A stretch of DNA of 15,006 bases from JANRLJ01 sp034437895. GTDB taxonomy: Bacteria > Chloroflexota > Anaerolineae > Aggregatilineales > Phototrophicaceae. The stretch lies in the NCBI GenBank assembly GCA_034437895.1, contig DAOTTO010000254.1:1-15006 (forward strand), written 5' to 3'. Of this stretch, positions 13,334 through 15,006 are shown in pieces. The notes under the pieces are model-generated. The model was not told the origin of the DNA. It saw nothing but the letters and a program-made list of their open reading frames with translations, and searched no databases. Numbering within the stretch: position 1 is the stretch's first letter; every line of letters starts with the position of its first letter. Made by a program: the position numbers and the translations under genes.

Positions 13334-15006
13334 TTAGTTCATTGTTGCGCGGCGGCGATACAATAGCGTGGCAGCCAAGATCATCGCCAACAGCGGCATT
13401 AGCAAGAGAATAAGGGGTCGCCACACTGACCAAGGTGATTGGCCTGTCGCGGGGAGTTGTTCTATTTGTGCCAGCACCGTTCCCACACACTGCGGTAACG
13501 ATTTGCCTGCTTCTGTTAAGCAAAGCGAGTCGCCAATCACCGTGCCGGGTGCGCCGGGTGTCCTGACGGCAGCTCCAGGTTCAGGGGTGCTGCCAGGTAT
13601 CAGAGTTGGGGTAGAAGTAGGAGTGGGTGTGGGTGTCGCCGCTGGCGGTTGTACACCGACGGGTAGGATAATCAATTGGGTATTCGTACTCGCACTTGGG
13701 AAAAACGCCCACATATCCAGCCCCTTCGCATCGCCAAAACTGCCAGCGTTAGCCACCGCCGGGGGCGAAGTTGGACAATCCGTGTTGGCATTACCGAAAT
13801 TCCCGACGAACCCGAAAGCCCGTTGTGCTGTGTTCGAATCATAGCCAGTTATGCCCGTATAAAGAATGGCTGGGTCATTATTATTGCTCGTCGCATTAAC
13901 GGGGCAAAGATCACCATTGACTGTCCCTACAATACTGCCATTCAGCGTGCGATAACCGCGATCATCATAAAGGATACCGCTGCATCCTCCGGTAAAGGGT
14001 GGGCAATCCCCGATGAGGTCGCCATTTGTATCGGGTGGATTGAGCAGCGTCACTGTCGGGCCACCATTCGTGCTGTTTTCAGCATCCAACAGCGGGAAGT
14101 GATATTCCCCTGCGCGAATGCTGGCCCTGATTGAATAGGGGCCACCCACCGGGAACGCTGCACCGCTGTTATCGTTACCATCCCAAGCGATGGCGTTAAC
14201 ACCTGCCGGACGCACCCCACGCAGCACACGATTCAGGGGATTGGTGGGTTCAAAATCAATACCGTCCCGACTCAGGATAATTTCGTAATTCGCGCCAATG
14301 TTACTGGTAAAGCCGAATGTACCGCCGACCCCCTCATTGGTATAGCCTGGTGCGCTGCCGGTAAATGTCAGGTTACTAACCAAAGGGACGGTGGGATTTG
14401 TGGGAATAGCGGGCGTAAGCGCCGTAAACACAGCTAAATCCGGCGGGTTGAAAAAAATAGGGAAGGAAGGCCTTGCAATAGTAACGCCTCCTTGTAATAC
14501 AGAAAGCTGCGCGTTGCTGCCGCGTATATCGCGGTAAAGCGGAGAAGCGCCATCGCTATCAAAGAATCCAATACTATTTCCGTAAATTACAAAGCCATTT
14601 GGGTCAGTGCCGCGTAAAGTGGCTTGATAAATGTAACCATCAAGCGTTACCAGATAGACCGTCATGGTTAAGGGACGCGCATTGTCGCTAGTAAACAAAG
14701 AAAGATAAAAAGAAAAAAGACGACCTGTTAGACTTGGCGCGACAGTCGTATCCGTGACATCAACAGCGCGTACCGTAACATCCCACATCGCCACCGATGA
14801 TTTTTGAGTGTCATTGATATTGCCCGCGTTATCCCCAATAGTGCCTGCCAGCCCCCCTGACACATCGTCTGTAGTGCCGTTGGGCCCACTAAAAATTACA
14901 CTATAAATGCCACCTTGACCTACTGGGACTTTATAGAAACAAGGATTATACCCCGCGCCTGCCGTAATCGCGTTGGTCGTAGCATTTATAATATTTGGGC
15001 CAGCCA
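13334..15006 (-). CDS. Secreted LPXTG-anchored protein with FlgD-like domain, N-terminus outside window
   Basis: The frame is open from the stop at 13334-13336 to the right edge, so the N-terminus is missing; a GTG at 14863 begins a possible 509-residue form but the same reading continues upstream (..GIYSVIFSGPNGTTDDVS..). I number from that GTG. Residues about 160-260 look like a FlgD/Ig-type beta domain (NAIAWDGNDNSGAAFPVGGP, 223-242, then YSIRASI). Cysteines occur in pairs further on. A Pro/Thr linker (TPTPTPTSTPT region, about 405-445) leads to LPATG (470-474; nt 13442-13456), a hydrophobic helix (about 483-502) and RRR. This is a complete cell-wall sorting signal, so the protein is expected to be processed by a sortase and displayed on the surface. 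No sortase gene is in the window. A terminator follows directly. Function beyond surface display is unknown. Confidence 0.85.
   Translation of the reverse strand, partial: AGPNIINATTNAITAGAGYNPCFYKVPVGQGGIYSVIFSGPNGTTDDVSGGLAGTIGDNAGNINDTQKSSVAMWDVTVRAVDVTDTTVAPSLTGRLFSFYLSLFTSDNARPLTMTVYLVTLDGYIYQATLRGTDPNGFVIYGNSIGFFDSDGASPLYRDIRGSNAQLSVLQGGVTIARPSFPIFFNPPDLAVFTALTPAIPTNPTVPLVSNLTFTGSAPGYTNEGVGGTFGFTSNIGANYEIILSRDGIDFEPTNPLNRVLRGVRPAGVNAIAWDGNDNSGAAFPVGGPYSIRASIRAGEYHFPLLDAENSTNGGPTVTLLNPPDTNGDLIGDCPPFTGGCSGILYDDRGYRTLNGSIVGTVNGDLCPVNATSNNNDPAILYTGITGYDSNTAQRAFGFVGNFGNANTDCPTSPPAVANAGSFGDAKGLDMWAFFPSASTNTQLIILPVGVQPPAATPTPTPTSTPTLIPGSTPEPGAAVRTPGAPGTVIGDSLCLTEAGKSLPQCVGTVLAQIEQLPATGQSPWSVWRPLILLLMPLLAMILAATLLYRRRATMN

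Noticed and set aside
13368..14134. Long + strand open frames antisense to the LPXTG-protein gene
   Set aside because: Translations are low-complexity (GVGVGV from the Pro/Thr linker) or without domains; the minus-strand gene has a full sorting signal and terminator.
1..15006. CRISPR arrays, tRNA/rRNA genes, insertion-sequence transposases
   Set aside because: Scanned for by eye on both strands; no regularly spaced repeats, tRNA-like segments or transposase motifs were found.

Overview
The window looks like a stretch of a mid-GC (about 50%) bacterial chromosome. The best guess is an uncultured member of the Chloroflexota (Anaerolineae-like). This rests on gene content, not on a marker gene: a large multidomain clostripain-like (C11) peptidase, a secreted protein with an LPXTG-type sorting signal and a FlgD-like domain, a CHRD protein, two membrane PAS histidine kinases without partners, and C-rich palindromic intergenic repeats. 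There is no rRNA, tRNA, CRISPR array or transposase gene.

Layout. Positions 1-2268 (+) hold the 3' part of a C11 peptidase whose N-terminus lies outside the window. A flavodoxin of the HemG-like family (2329-2850, -) faces it across a hairpin. Upstream of the flavodoxin gene are a CRP/FNR-type palindrome and a 135-bp nested palindromic repeat. Next come a PAS histidine kinase (3167-4834, -) and an FAD-dependent oxidoreductase (5060-6385, -). The latter is divergent from a two-domain VOC (extradiol dioxygenase/glyoxalase fold) protein (6642-7466, +). Their shared intergenic region holds a perfect CRP-type palindrome and a terminator-like hairpin in the VOC leader. A second nested palindrome separates the VOC gene from a convergent secreted CHRD protein (7574-8344, -).

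A minus-strand run follows, read from high to low coordinates: glycerol kinase glpK (9747-11243), a small acidic antitoxin-like protein (9431-9703), a PIN-domain VapC-like nuclease (9033-9434, 4-nt overlap), a TetR-family regulator (8438-9025, 7-nt gap) and the CHRD gene. An 18-bp palindrome sits on the predicted -35 box of the CHRD gene and is a good candidate TetR operator. Divergent from glpK is a second PAS histidine kinase (11393-13099, +). The right end carries a strongly basic 36-residue candidate peptide (13156-13266, -), a rho-independent terminator, and the C-terminal part of a large secreted protein ending in LPATG-TM-RRR (13334 to beyond the right edge, -).

How the genes may work together. 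Two redox flavoprotein loci (flavodoxin, and FAD oxidoreductase/VOC) share a TTGTGATAAA-type operator core, so they may belong to one CRP/FNR-family regulon. The toxin-antitoxin pair is packed against a TetR gene, and the antitoxin shows no obvious DNA-binding fold, so TetR could supply the transcriptional control; this is inference. Surface functions (C11 peptidase, CHRD protein, LPXTG protein) and membrane kinases dominate the rest. No gene here amounts on its own to a clearly new system. The best leads are the PIN/antitoxin/TetR/CHRD module, the basic mini-ORF and the shared operator.
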